This document shows positions 30,901 through 40,286 of a DNA stretch of 43,792 nt, one piece after another. The stretch lies in IMG/VR virus record IMGVR_UViG_3300027759_002180, positions 1-43,792 of that record, one strand, 5' to 3'. The number at the start of each line of letters is the position of its first letter. The first letter of the stretch is position 1. A program made the translations under genes and the position numbers. This DNA comes from a virus. A model generated the notes under the pieces. It ran no database searches. It was not told the origin of the DNA and saw only the letters and a list, made by a program, of their open reading frames with translations.

Positions 30901-32532
30901 TGTTATTCTTAGGCTGTCAACAACAACTGATCCTCCAGGAGAAACAAAAGAATTTCCATTTGCATAAGATTGTAATGAACTACCAAAAGCAACATTAGTC
31001 GCAAAACGACCGGTATCAGCAACGACTGAATTTGTAGTTACAATATGTCCACCAACACTAGCGTTAGCATTAATTCTAGCATTGTCAACAACAACTGATC
31101 CGCCGTTTGCGACAAACGAAGTACCATTTGCATAAGATTGTAATGAACTACCAAAAGCAACATTAGTCGCAAAACGACCGGTATCAGCAACGACTGATTG
31201 AGAAGCAGTAAAATGTACAGCATTAGCATTTGCGCCAATTCTAGCATTTGTTGTATTAACAGTAATTGTTGTTAGTTCTTCTCCAACGGAAGTATTGGCA
31301 TTAAATCTAGCTGTATCTGCAACAACAGAACCACCATTATTTGCTGTAAAATGTGCGGCATTAGAATTACCAGATACTCTAGAATTAACAGTATTAACTG
31401 TAATAGTTGTTAATTCTTGACCAATAGAAGTGTTAGCAATGAATCTGGCATTATTTGCAACAACAGATCCACCGTTTGCGACAAACGAAGTACCATTTGC
31501 ATAAGATTGTAATGAACTACCAAAAGCAACATTAGTAGCAAACCTAGCAGTATCCGAAACAACTGAATTTGTTACAACAATATGTCCACCAACACTAGCA
31601 TTAGCATTAATTCTAGTGTTGTCAACAACAACTGATCCGCCGTTTGCTACAAAAGATGTTCCGTTTGCATATGATTGCAAAGAACTACCGAAAGCAACAT
31701 TAGTCGCAAAACGAGCATTATCCGCAACAACTGATCCACCTACACCTGCAGTAAAATGAGCCGCGTTAGCATTTGCACTAATTCTAGCATTAGTAGCATT
31801 TAATGTTGTAACAGTTATTTCTGTTGCTGTGGCATTTGCTGTAATTCTAGCATTGTCTGCAACAACAGACCAAGTGGAATTTAAATTCCCTGTAGTTGTA
31901 TTATTGGTTATTCTAGCGCCGTAAGATACAACAGAATTGGCCGCTATGATATGTTCCACAGTTACATTATTACTAAAACGACCATTGTCCGCAACAACCG
32001 AATTCGCAGTTGTTAAATTACCAACTGCGGTGTTTCCAATTACAGTCAAAGTTGTACCAATATAACCGCTATTTGCTACACCTAAAAATCTTGTATTTGC
32101 TGTACCAACAACAACTACATTTGAATTTACGGTTAGATTATTTGCTACAATAGTGTTTTTAATAACAAGACTGCCATTGGAGATTACATTGTTTGCGATA
32201 TAAAGACCTGTGTGGGTTGCTCCGCCAGCACCACCGCCGCCATAAATGAAAACAGTATTACCAACAGAAAGATTGCCTGTTTGAGATACTTCTGAACCAA
32301 GAACTATATCCTTACCAACAGTAAGTTGGGTGCCGATTAGAGCATTATTTGAAACTTGAAGCGGAGTTCCTTGAGCGGTAATAGACAATGCACCATTTGA
32401 AGAAATGGTGAATGTTCCGTTAGTTTTATTGTAATTACCAGTCTCAATTTGATTAAGCGCATTGGCTGCCAAATTAGTCTGAATGCGCCACTCATCAATC
32501 GTATTTGTTCGTGTAATGTTATTAATTGCCAT
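27979..32532 (-). CDS. Giant tail fibre with S74 intramolecular chaperone domain
   Basis: The 1517-aa protein starts MAINNITRTNTIDEWRIQTN, a head typical of long fibres in aquatic T4-like phages. Residues about 120-560 repeat a unit like S-V-V-A-D-N-A-R-F-x-x-N, with several copies of V-A-F-G-S-S-L-Q-S-Y-A-N-G; this may be beta-helical. A middle part holds beta modules, including S-N-G-Y-F-S-T-T and Y-F-S-L-S-E-T-V-G-G, which also occur in the gp7-like protein. Q-A-N-V-G-A stalk repeats follow. The last 99 residues, from S-D-D-K-L-K at about 1419, are a peptidase S74 chaperone (G-V-S-A-Q-E-V-Q, M-P-E-V-V), expected to fold the trimer and then release itself. It overlaps the small coiled-coil gene by one base (TAATG) and precedes the 436-aa fibre. 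Confidence 0.85.
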   Translation of the reverse strand: MAINNITRTNTIDEWRIQTNLAANALNQIETGNYNKTNGTFTISSNGALSITAQGTPLQVSNNALIGTQLTVGKDIVLGSEVSQTGNLSVGNTVFIYGGGGAGGATHTGLYIANNVISNGSLVIKNTIVANNLTVNSNVVVVGTANTRFLGVANSGYIGTTLTVIGNTAVGNLTTANSVVADNGRFSNNVTVEHIIAANSVVSYGARITNNTTTGNLNSTWSVVADNARITANATATEITVTTLNATNARISANANAAHFTAGVGGSVVADNARFATNVAFGSSLQSYANGTSFVANGGSVVVDNTRINANASVGGHIVVTNSVVSDTARFATNVAFGSSLQSYANGTSFVANGGSVVANNARFIANTSIGQELTTITVNTVNSRVSGNSNAAHFTANNGGSVVADTARFNANTSVGEELTTITVNTTNARIGANANAVHFTASQSVVADTGRFATNVAFGSSLQSYANGTSFVANGGSVVVDNARINANASVGGHIVTTNSVVADTGRFATNVAFGSSLQSYANGNSFVSPGGSVVVDSLRITSATAAANISGNLVTGNVNTQGMVYAGSLVSGKTDVGALKATSFETIGSGDALITGKLTVNGDFVLSGDIVYDTDALAISTVTPIINTGAGYFGVFRGNDKGGVNGGTGGSAANANAYIRWSGDANTWQIRDVFNSDPTNQYSKILTANLITTSTASVSNADFASSWLMKNYVDNANTNLKSYVDTSAIQTAAANAGLLGINLSANIGAARIADTANTGLGDIIVMGRANGAFGIANLASNTFNGTSGSALPSNGVVSFTSTNGITLVAAANTITVNTPQDVRTTASPTFNALTLTNALPTSQGGTGATSPGGALTNLLPAGGTAGYVLATSGSGTYYWAAGGTGSGGGSTPGTTITSTRTTPTVNASQRIFVTPIYQTGTGQLRVYINGVRQFASEYTEGANNLTAVASVASNGYFSTTSATSTLVQDAAVAITGTLTGTATISGYVAGKIYYIKTINVNYFSLSETVGGAAITTTAGTTTGLSFTTGHSVTLTTGTSSGDAILLEVDAYTVNPYYANNIAYGPVTGDIAASANTIQLAIDSLESRKITTTAAQANVGAGLITVTNGYQANVGAGRITDTNTFNANTGALSIGLTNEISGRQANVGAALISATNGYQANTGAVNIGLSNEITNRQANVGAGLITVTTAYQANSGAGLLSLSSTLTSGYQANSGAGLLSLSSTLTSGYQANSGAALISATNGYQANTGAVNIGLSNEITNRQANVGAARIADVAAGQANVGAGLITVTNGYQANTGAVNIGLSNEITNRQANTGAALITALNASNISSGTLPSARISGSYTGITGVGTLTAGVWNATSISTSYTDAKVTSVASKTGDVSLAQADISGLTTGSSPTFSGLTINGSITATGDITAGFSDDKLKTRLGNIENALDKVSAISGFFYEPNKTAQDLGFEVKREVGVSAQEVQAIMPEVVVPAPIDNQYLTVHYEKLIPLLIEAIKELRAEVEEIKGQIK
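28823..28936. repeat. 57-bp perfect tandem repeat in the 1517-aa fibre gene
   Basis: Two identical 57-base units (28823-28879 and 28880-28936) are followed by the start of a third. Each encodes 19 residues of the S-G-A-G-L-L-S-L-S-S-T-L type in the stalk. They are in frame, so copy number can change without breaking the gene. Confidence 0.92.
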
Positions 32533-32765
32533 TATTCTTTACTCTGTTTCAGCAATGCGTTTAGTAGGGACTTGATTTCCTTCATATCCGAAGACAATTC
32601 TTCCACTTGATTCTTCAAGTTATTTATCTCATTATTTTTACCATTCATCCTATCAGCAAGTTTTTTCCTTGCTTCATTTTCAATCAAAGCATTTCGCCCG
32701 GTCATCAATAGGGCGTTTGTGCCAGTATCTTTAATAAAATTGGTACCTTCAACTTTCACAAACAT
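32532..32765 (-). CDS. Small coiled-coil protein of the baseplate region
   Basis: The 77-aa protein has an N-terminal segment (MFVKVEGTNFIKDTGTNALL) and a charged helix from about 33 to 75 with N-N-L-K-N-Q-V-E-E-L-S-S-D-M-K, a good heptad pattern for a short coiled coil. I recall small proteins of this type beside the giant DUF4815-type protein in cyanophage-like genomes, but have no assigned function for them. It starts two bases after that gene and its stop overlaps the start of the 1517-aa fibre, so it is probably made together with both. A fibre-to-baseplate connector is inference. Confidence 0.65.
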   Translation of the reverse strand: MFVKVEGTNFIKDTGTNALLMTGRNALIENEARKKLADRMNGKNNEINNLKNQVEELSSDMKEIKSLLNALLKQSKE

Positions 32766-32767
32766 GA

Positions 32768-35700
32768 TTACTCGGCTGGAGTTGCGATGATACGCAAGTC
32801 TTTAACGCTTGGTACAATCGCTGGATCACTAGAAGTCAATACAATTTTAATAGCAAAAGTTTTAAATGAATTATATGTTACTCCATTTGTTCCTGCATAT
32901 GTAATTGCATTTGTTGTAGCCGATGGGCGATACTCATAATCGCGGAATGTTTCGTTATCTGGTGATTGTGTTACAGTAGGATTAATACAAACCATTTTTT
33001 GATATGGTCTATCTTTAAATGGAGTTGCATCACTATCTGATAACACTTTGTAGAATACAGAAACTTCCGAAGATCCAGGTTTGTTTGCGCCAAGAAATAC
33101 ACGCAAATCACCAGCATCATATCCATCAGCTAACTTAACTGGCTTAGTGATGTACCGTGCTAGACATGGACCACCCGAAGAATCATATTCACTATTCAAT
33201 TCAATAACTGCATTAGATGTAACTGTGGTTGAATTGCCGGTATCTGGATATGAAATAGTAAAGTCATCCAAATAGCCTGATCCTGGCGATGTAACATAAA
33301 TTGCAATAACATTACCATTACCATCAACAGTTACGTTTGCATTTGCTCCTGTACCAGATGAACTTGTGATAATAATTGAGTTTGCGTTATTGTATCCTCT
33401 GCCGGGGGCAGTGATAGTGAAGTCTTCGGAATTAATTTCTGCATTATCAATGTAGTTTTCCCACATGTTAACATAAGCAGATTCTAATGAGAAGATTGGC
33501 GACACAGCATCACTTGTTGTTGTCATATCAAGTTTCAATGTAAAATCATTTGCATTGAACATTTTCTTTCTGCGATAACCAACTTGATACAAATCATCAG
33601 CGGAAAAATCATATGTTTGTCCTGGAGACAATGTTCTAAATGAAGATTCTTTTGCGCCCGAAATCGTAGTCGTTGCGATGCTATGCGTCAACGATGTAAC
33701 TTTTGCATCTGGTACAATTGAATTTGTAATCAATCTTATTTTGTCATAGTTTGTGCTAGTAGGTAGTGCTTGATTTCTTAGGTAATATGTTGCATTAGTG
33801 TTTGTTGTAAAAACGCAACGATTTAACCTAAACATCAAATCTTCATTAATAAAAGGAGTCCATTCAGCGGTATTTTGTGATTTATACAAAGTACCCATGT
33901 ATGGCTGTTTATCCACATATTCATTGTTGGTAGTTGTTCCACCCTTTTCAGCTTCCCAAACAATATATTCTTGAGTATCAGCCAAAACAATTAATGCGTA
34001 TAGACCCGGCTTTAAATAGACAGGGAAACTAAATTCAAAATTAGTAGATGTGCTTGAATCAGCAACACTCGGCGTTTCAGAAACATTGATTTGAGAAGGA
34101 TACTTGGTGACAACAGATTCTGGATACCAGTAATCAGAAGATGGGAATCCATTTACCGTTGGACGAATTTGCATTGTCACTGGCAAATTGCCATCATCTT
34201 TTGCTTTAAAGAATAAATCAACACTACTTAAGAACAAACCTTGTGGATATACTACAGGATCAACAAAGAATGTTTGTGCAAGTGGATCGGTAGTAGACCA
34301 CGCATATAAAAATTCTTGGCCAGATGCTACAGAACCAATCAATCTGTCGGAAGTTTGTGTGCCAACAATTTTTCTATCAACATCAACATTCAATACAGTA
34401 TCAACAAGAGTTGTTTTGCTTACTGTTAGACCAGTTGCGTTGTATGTTTTATCTGAGAACGAAATTGAATCTGCGTCATATGTATTATTAAAAGATTCAG
34501 TAACGCGGAAGTTTCTTTCACCTGAACGAAACGTTGCTTTTGGCATATAGAATGCACCGCCAACTTGTCCCAAAGTGTTCGTTCTATTTGTTCCAAAACT
34601 ATAGACATATGTTCCACCAGCATATGCACTTGCTCCACTTACGGTAGCAACCTTTGTGCTAGTATCATACGATGTTACTGTAAATTGTGCTCCCACTCCT
34701 TCAAATGATGAAGTTGAACGAATAATAGTAATCGTGTTTCCAACTATGCTGTAAGCTGGCGCATCGGAAGCAAGGGTAATCGTTGAAGCACTAACGCCTC
34801 TTGTTACACCGGAACGATGGTCATTTACGGAACTTACTGTGTAATATTTACCGCTGTCTAGTCCATAAACATATTTACCCGAAAGAGGTTTACCTGTTTC
34901 ATTAATAATAGAGACATTAGCAGATCCAATCTCACTTACAACAACAAATCCAGCATCAAAAGAATTTCCACCAGATAATAGACTTACTAAGTTTGCGGTC
35001 AAGTCTGCAATAGTGTTTGCTGTAAGAACTGATTCGCCAGAAATCAAAGTTGTATTAGCATTCAAAGTAACTTTGTTTGGCACTACAATATATTTGTTAA
35101 CATCAGTTTCGTCAAAGAAAGAATACATTACTGTTGAAGGTCTCATGCCTTCGGTAGCAAAAAGAATTTGCTTTGACTTCATGTATGGTTGAATAGCCAA
35201 ATCTGTAACAAAAGTTCCAACGTCCACTTGTGAAGTTGATGTGGAAATTTGTTTCTGATTTAGTTCTGCGCCCTTAGTCAAATAAGTGTTGTCATTAACG
35301 GCTGCATATTGACCGAAAGTTCTTCCGCCTAAATGTATGGTTGTTTGTTTAGTATAATCTGTTTCTCTTAAAGTTTTATACCATTTACTATCAGCAATTT
35401 GAGCAAAGGGACTATTTCTATCATCAGCCCATTGTTTATTATTGTCAGCAACATACTTAAATGCATCATTGATAAAGTTGAAAGCATTATCAATGCCCTG
35501 AGTTGAATTTAGTGTAACTCTCGCTGTAGAACCAGTATCAACATCTCCAGTAAATTCTGGGAACAGTTTTGTTTTACCTTTAAAGTTAGCAAATGTTGCA
35601 TCAGCAATCGCTAAAGATTTTGTTGCATAAGGTTGCTTTGCAAATTCAGAAGTTGTGTATGAAAGCATCAATGCTTTTTTGGTACCAGTTCCAACAACTT

Positions 35701-38700
35701 TTGTTGCACCGGTGCTTAATGATGTATTTGCTTCCAATGCAACAGTTCTCATTAGAGAAGCTGGATACAATCTTCCAGCATCAATCAAGTTTCTGTTATC
35801 ATAATCTGCATCTGAGAATGTTGCTTGTGAATCTTTTGATGTGAAGTTATCAACAAGAATACCATATTTTGAGCGTTCAAGACCATTGTTGTCCAGAATT
35901 TTTGTTGAGGCTGCATCTTTCTCTAATGTTGTTAATGCAACATAATATTCCAGTCCACGAATTCTGTCCTCAAACGCTTGAATGTCACTCATTGTATATC
36001 TGCGATGATTCTTAAAGTCTGCGCGGATATCCTTAACGCTTTCTGTATATGCTGGAATATACAATGTATAAATCAACATATCTTTAGGATTCACTGCAGG
36101 TGGTGTTGGAACAACTGCTGATTGTCCTTTTAACACTCCAATTTCTCTAGAAGATTTAACAACTACTTGGTCAATTCTTGGCAAGAAATAATCAAAATCC
36201 ATTGTAATATTTTCTAATGGCTCAGGATTTAATGCACCAGATAATGATGTTCCGCCAATTGCTCTGTAAGGTCTAAAGTCAAATGCGCCTCTTAGGGGAA
36301 TAAGTTTTTTATCTTCTTTATTATCAAACTTGGAAATATCCGAATAAGAAATGTTTGAACCTTTTGTGTATGAATCAACATCAAATAATCCGGCAAATCC
36401 AGACAAACTTTTGAAGTACCTATATTGCACAAATACTTTTCCTACAGGCGCAGAATAACCACGTTTCAATTTAATTGTTGCGTGGTCATAATGTGTTTTG
36501 CGTTGACCATTGTCAAATTCATAGTTTGATGTGATATCATTGGATGCAGTTGTCAGCATAGCAGATGTTACATTTGATCCTGTATTTTTAGAATCATAAA
36601 TGCCAATGATTTCATATACATCCGGAACTTGCAAACTAACTGCTTTTCCTGGTGTTCTCAAATTTGTTAATACTGTACCGTTATCAAAGTTGGTTGCACC
36701 GATACTTTTGAATACCGCACCGCCTGAAAAATATGTTACTTCGCCAGATGTATTTGCTGAATATAGAACAGTTGTTCCTTGAGTTCCGGAGGTGTTCATT
36801 TCATAAGGAATCAATGAATGTAAATCTGTTCCGCCCGTAATTGGTATTAATTGTTTACGCTTGGTAACACCGTTTGTGCCATCTTCTGCATTATTGATTT
36901 TTGTTTTTATGAGCAAATCAACTCTAATTGTTTCCGTAGCTTTCACATTAATTGAAAACTGAGATGCTGATATCGGAGTAACCACAAAACCAGATTGTGA
37001 TAAACTAAGAACTGTATTAGGCGCAATATTATATTGATTATTACTTGCACTGTCGGCACGAACAAAACAAATTATATTGTCTTGAATCTGTGAATTGGTA
37101 AGTGGATCACCAGATGAGAACGAGAACGTATCTGTGCCAGAAGCTGTTACAGTAATTATACCGCTAGTTGTTTCTGTTGGTCTATTTGAATATAGTTTTC
37201 TAACTTGAAAATCCATATCGCTAATTGTATTAGCTTTGATTGCTTCATATGGAGTTTCAAAAACAAGACTTGTTCTTGCTGGTTCGCTGATGGAAACAAA
37301 TCCTGTAGTTGGATCTTTTGAATCTGTATCAATATTACCGGCAAATTGAATATACGATCCACCATTTTGAGATAAGGATTCTGCATTTTTAATATCGGAT
37401 TGAATCGTAAAAGTATTTGATGCCGGAATAAAAGTTAATGATGATGCTAAATTAAATGTAGCCGCATTTGAACTTGTAATTAGAATTGGAGATAATGAAG
37501 CGCCAGCAAGATTGGTAATTTGAAAATACATATTTGCATATGCATTCAATGGCAAAGCATTGTTGAACGCGGCAGGAATTGCAATTGTGGTAGCAGATGA
37601 TCCAGTTGCGGCTAATGTTCCTGTAATTGGAACAGTATTAGCACCAAAAGTATTCACTATATGACTGTGACTTCTTCCATTTGATGAAGTTGTTGAATCA
37701 TTATAGCGAATCATGTTTGCATAAATTGTACCAATTTTGGTAGAATTATATGTTGCAGTTGTTGATAGACTAATATTTGCAACATTGACGCAATGAATAT
37801 CCAAAGATGGGAATGTGGAAATATCAAGTGTTCCGCGAACGTTTGCTAGAACCAAACTACTTTCATAGTTTGTTGGTAAATCAGAATTGGCGGTGGAAAC
37901 ATCTCTCGCTCGGTCAACTTCAATAATTGTTGGAGCAATAGTTTCAAATTCGTATCCACTTACATATGCTTTACCTGGATCTAAAACAACGTTAAATTTG
38001 CCATTAGCACTATCACCTTCATCAAGCGAAATAACAAATGGATCCACTGTATAGTTTCCCGATTCATCATATGTACGGCGTGCTAAAGTTTTTTCAATCT
38101 CACTGTAAATTGGATATTCAATTTCTTTTGTTTTTATGCCATTAACAAGACGAACAATTTCAAAGAATGTTGAAATGTCAGCAGAATCTAATGTTCTCTT
38201 TGAGAGTGAGGTTTGAATTGCAAAACGCTCGGCTCCTGGTGCTTGATAGTTAAATGCGCCCTGTGCTGGATCTAACAATGATGTATCATCAACTTCATCA
38301 ACAATAGTCTCGGTAAATTCAATACCGATTTTGTATGATGGGTTTAAATTAATTGTTGATGTGTTATATCCTACACGATAAAAAATTTCAAGAATAAGAT
38401 ATTGTGGAACTACTTTTACAAATTGTCCTTTAAAATAGTAAATACCCTCTTGAAGTTTAGCTATGTAAGAACCACCAACGGCTGCTGTGGATCTTAGTTG
38501 TGCATAAATTTCTTGACCATAAACACGAATTTCTTCTGATTCGGAAAATCTTTCGCCACTTAAATATTTTAAAATAAGAATAGGATTTGCCGTTGATGTG
38601 TCAATTGCAATAACTTTTGCTCTAATTATTTTTGATGAATTATATGAAACGACAGTCTTGTTTAGAAATTGTGTAGCATCAACGTCCAAGTTATTATACT

Positions 38701-38938
38701 GAGCAGCCAGAATAACATAATTTGCTTTAGTGTCTAATGAAACTTTACCACCAACAATCGGACTACCACTCTTAAAAATGTGATTACCAAATTTTTCAAT
38801 TTGGTTAGCTAATATAGTTTGTAGCTGTGTTAATTCACGGGCTTGAACCGAATATCCAGGACGAAACAAAACACGCATGAAGTTTTTATCTTCATCAAAA
38901 TCATCATAATATGGATCGTAGTTAAAGGTAGCAGTCAT
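32768..38938 (-). CDS. Giant baseplate-region structural protein (DUF4815-like)
   Basis: This 2056-aa protein begins Y-D-P-Y-Y-D-D-F-D-E-D-K-N-F, then R-P-G-Y-S-V-Q-A-R-E-L-T-Q-L-Q and N-Q-I-E-K-F-G-N-H-I-F, the signature I associate with DUF4815 structural proteins of T4-like aquatic phages. The middle is long and beta-rich. The C-terminal quarter has a module with G-R-G-Y-N-N-A-N and S-P-G-S-G-Y-L-D, also present in gp8 and the gp7-like protein, and ends with F-K-T-F-A-I-K-I-V-L and V-K-D-L-R-I-I-A. It stands where T4 has gp9, gp10, gp11 and gp12, none of which I recognise here, and may replace some of them as the platform that carries the fibres. GAGGAA lies just before the ATG. Confidence 0.75.
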   Translation of the reverse strand: MTATFNYDPYYDDFDEDKNFMRVLFRPGYSVQARELTQLQTILANQIEKFGNHIFKSGSPIVGGKVSLDTKANYVILAAQYNNLDVDATQFLNKTVVSYNSSKIIRAKVIAIDTSTANPILILKYLSGERFSESEEIRVYGQEIYAQLRSTAAVGGSYIAKLQEGIYYFKGQFVKVVPQYLILEIFYRVGYNTSTINLNPSYKIGIEFTETIVDEVDDTSLLDPAQGAFNYQAPGAERFAIQTSLSKRTLDSADISTFFEIVRLVNGIKTKEIEYPIYSEIEKTLARRTYDESGNYTVDPFVISLDEGDSANGKFNVVLDPGKAYVSGYEFETIAPTIIEVDRARDVSTANSDLPTNYESSLVLANVRGTLDISTFPSLDIHCVNVANISLSTTATYNSTKIGTIYANMIRYNDSTTSSNGRSHSHIVNTFGANTVPITGTLAATGSSATTIAIPAAFNNALPLNAYANMYFQITNLAGASLSPILITSSNAATFNLASSLTFIPASNTFTIQSDIKNAESLSQNGGSYIQFAGNIDTDSKDPTTGFVSISEPARTSLVFETPYEAIKANTISDMDFQVRKLYSNRPTETTSGIITVTASGTDTFSFSSGDPLTNSQIQDNIICFVRADSASNNQYNIAPNTVLSLSQSGFVVTPISASQFSINVKATETIRVDLLIKTKINNAEDGTNGVTKRKQLIPITGGTDLHSLIPYEMNTSGTQGTTVLYSANTSGEVTYFSGGAVFKSIGATNFDNGTVLTNLRTPGKAVSLQVPDVYEIIGIYDSKNTGSNVTSAMLTTASNDITSNYEFDNGQRKTHYDHATIKLKRGYSAPVGKVFVQYRYFKSLSGFAGLFDVDSYTKGSNISYSDISKFDNKEDKKLIPLRGAFDFRPYRAIGGTSLSGALNPEPLENITMDFDYFLPRIDQVVVKSSREIGVLKGQSAVVPTPPAVNPKDMLIYTLYIPAYTESVKDIRADFKNHRRYTMSDIQAFEDRIRGLEYYVALTTLEKDAASTKILDNNGLERSKYGILVDNFTSKDSQATFSDADYDNRNLIDAGRLYPASLMRTVALEANTSLSTGATKVVGTGTKKALMLSYTTSEFAKQPYATKSLAIADATFANFKGKTKLFPEFTGDVDTGSTARVTLNSTQGIDNAFNFINDAFKYVADNNKQWADDRNSPFAQIADSKWYKTLRETDYTKQTTIHLGGRTFGQYAAVNDNTYLTKGAELNQKQISTSTSQVDVGTFVTDLAIQPYMKSKQILFATEGMRPSTVMYSFFDETDVNKYIVVPNKVTLNANTTLISGESVLTANTIADLTANLVSLLSGGNSFDAGFVVVSEIGSANVSIINETGKPLSGKYVYGLDSGKYYTVSSVNDHRSGVTRGVSASTITLASDAPAYSIVGNTITIIRSTSSFEGVGAQFTVTSYDTSTKVATVSGASAYAGGTYVYSFGTNRTNTLGQVGGAFYMPKATFRSGERNFRVTESFNNTYDADSISFSDKTYNATGLTVSKTTLVDTVLNVDVDRKIVGTQTSDRLIGSVASGQEFLYAWSTTDPLAQTFFVDPVVYPQGLFLSSVDLFFKAKDDGNLPVTMQIRPTVNGFPSSDYWYPESVVTKYPSQINVSETPSVADSSTSTNFEFSFPVYLKPGLYALIVLADTQEYIVWEAEKGGTTTNNEYVDKQPYMGTLYKSQNTAEWTPFINEDLMFRLNRCVFTTNTNATYYLRNQALPTSTNYDKIRLITNSIVPDAKVTSLTHSIATTTISGAKESSFRTLSPGQTYDFSADDLYQVGYRRKKMFNANDFTLKLDMTTTSDAVSPIFSLESAYVNMWENYIDNAEINSEDFTITAPGRGYNNANSIIITSSSGTGANANVTVDGNGNVIAIYVTSPGSGYLDDFTISYPDTGNSTTVTSNAVIELNSEYDSSGGPCLARYITKPVKLADGYDAGDLRVFLGANKPGSSEVSVFYKVLSDSDATPFKDRPYQKMVCINPTVTQSPDNETFRDYEYRPSATTNAITYAGTNGVTYNSFKTFAIKIVLTSSDPAIVPSVKDLRIIATPAE

Positions 38939-38949
38939 TTATTCCTCGT

Positions 38950-40278
38950 TTAGAAACTCAAAATGAAACGAATTCGTTCGGTTTGGGCTGGGTCTCTTGT
39001 AATTGGTAGTTTATCTGATATGTATAATATCTTTCCAGAGTACAAATCAAGAGTAGGGTTTGTAACTATGTTTACGATGCGAATAGCGCCTGTTTGTAAG
39101 CCTCTAATCGCTTGATTTGTTTGTAGAGTTCCGCGAACATTGTTTAGATATAAAAGATTTGGAGTTTCACTAAATGAAATTACATCAGCGGTGAATGTTG
39201 CACTTGCGTATGTTGTTCCTTGATAAACAACTTCATCGTTGTTAAAGTCACCAACACCTGGCGAAACTTTAACAAGAGTGTATAAAGAATATCTTTGTCC
39301 GGTAGCTAATGTTGTTGTATTATACAGATATGGATTTCGTAAAATTACAACTTCACGAAAATCATTATCAACCGGTAATACTCCACCCTCATCTTCGTCA
39401 AATTCCACATTAAACATTATTGTAGAACCACCCAACTCATAAGTCGGTTCATAACCGTGTCCATTATGTGGAGCAATTGAAACTTGTGCGGCTGCCAATG
39501 TTCCTATGCCACCACTAACATCGGTAAAAGTTAAATTTGCGTAAGTGTAGTAATTTCCGCGATTTTGAATAACAATATTTTGTACTTTACCACCAGAAAC
39601 GTTGGCTTTCAATACTGCGCCTGTGCCATCGCCATCAATTGTAATGATATTTTGTACAGTGCCAACTGTGTAATTATTACCAGAATTTGTTACCGTCACA
39701 ATATCAATTGAGCCTGGTTCGGCTGCGGCTCGTACAAACTTGTTTACTGATACTGGCATCCAATCATCAGTTAAGAATTTTTGTTTTTGTATAGATGTTA
39801 ATGTGTACATATACTTCCATTTATAAAAATCGGAAGTCTCAACATAAGGTTCTTCTAGTGAAGTTGTTGATAGCGTCAATTCTGGTGATACTGTAGAAGC
39901 TGTACCTGGCGAAACATTTGAAAGGCACTTAAAGACTTGATCCTTAGAATTTATTACATAAAAATTTGTATTTGCTTCATACGTATTATATACTGTATTT
40001 GAAGTCCAATCGTTTCTAGGAATAACAAGAGAAGCATTTTCCAAAGATATTTGTTTTGCAAGAACCCCACGTTTGTAGTAATCATTTATAGCCGAATCCG
40101 TTTGCGATGGGGATCCTTCCACTTCGGTTCCTGAATTCCATGGTAAATGTCTACCAAAAAAGGCATACAAATAAGATTTTTTTGCGGCGGGCAAATATGC
40201 GTTTGCACCCAAGTCCAACAGGTTATAGACTTGCTCCGCCATCAAAATTTTGAAATTTTTAGTTAAGAGTGCTGACAT
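38950..40278 (-). CDS. 8: Baseplate wedge protein gp8
   Basis: The 442-aa product starts MSALLTKNFKILMAEQVYNL and continues with Y-L-Y-A-F-F-G-R-H-L-P-W and then W-K-Y-M-Y-T-L-T, segments typical of gp8 in T4-like aquatic phages. gp8 dimers link gp7, gp6 and gp10 in the T4 wedge. It is about 100 residues longer than T4 gp8 (334 aa), because of a beta module with G-N-N-Y-T-V-G and G-N-Y-Y-T-Y (about 195-270) and another with D-E-V-V-Y-Q-G-T-T-Y (about 345-400), both shared with the gp7-like protein. No ribosome-binding site is visible. An ATAAATA sequence at 40284-40290 is only five bases from the ATG. It lies after gp7 as in T4. Confidence 0.85.
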   Translation of the reverse strand: MSALLTKNFKILMAEQVYNLLDLGANAYLPAAKKSYLYAFFGRHLPWNSGTEVEGSPSQTDSAINDYYKRGVLAKQISLENASLVIPRNDWTSNTVYNTYEANTNFYVINSKDQVFKCLSNVSPGTASTVSPELTLSTTSLEEPYVETSDFYKWKYMYTLTSIQKQKFLTDDWMPVSVNKFVRAAAEPGSIDIVTVTNSGNNYTVGTVQNIITIDGDGTGAVLKANVSGGKVQNIVIQNRGNYYTYANLTFTDVSGGIGTLAAAQVSIAPHNGHGYEPTYELGGSTIMFNVEFDEDEGGVLPVDNDFREVVILRNPYLYNTTTLATGQRYSLYTLVKVSPGVGDFNNDEVVYQGTTYASATFTADVISFSETPNLLYLNNVRGTLQTNQAIRGLQTGAIRIVNIVTNPTLDLYSGKILYISDKLPITRDPAQTERIRFILSF

Positions 40279-40286
40279 GTTTCTAT

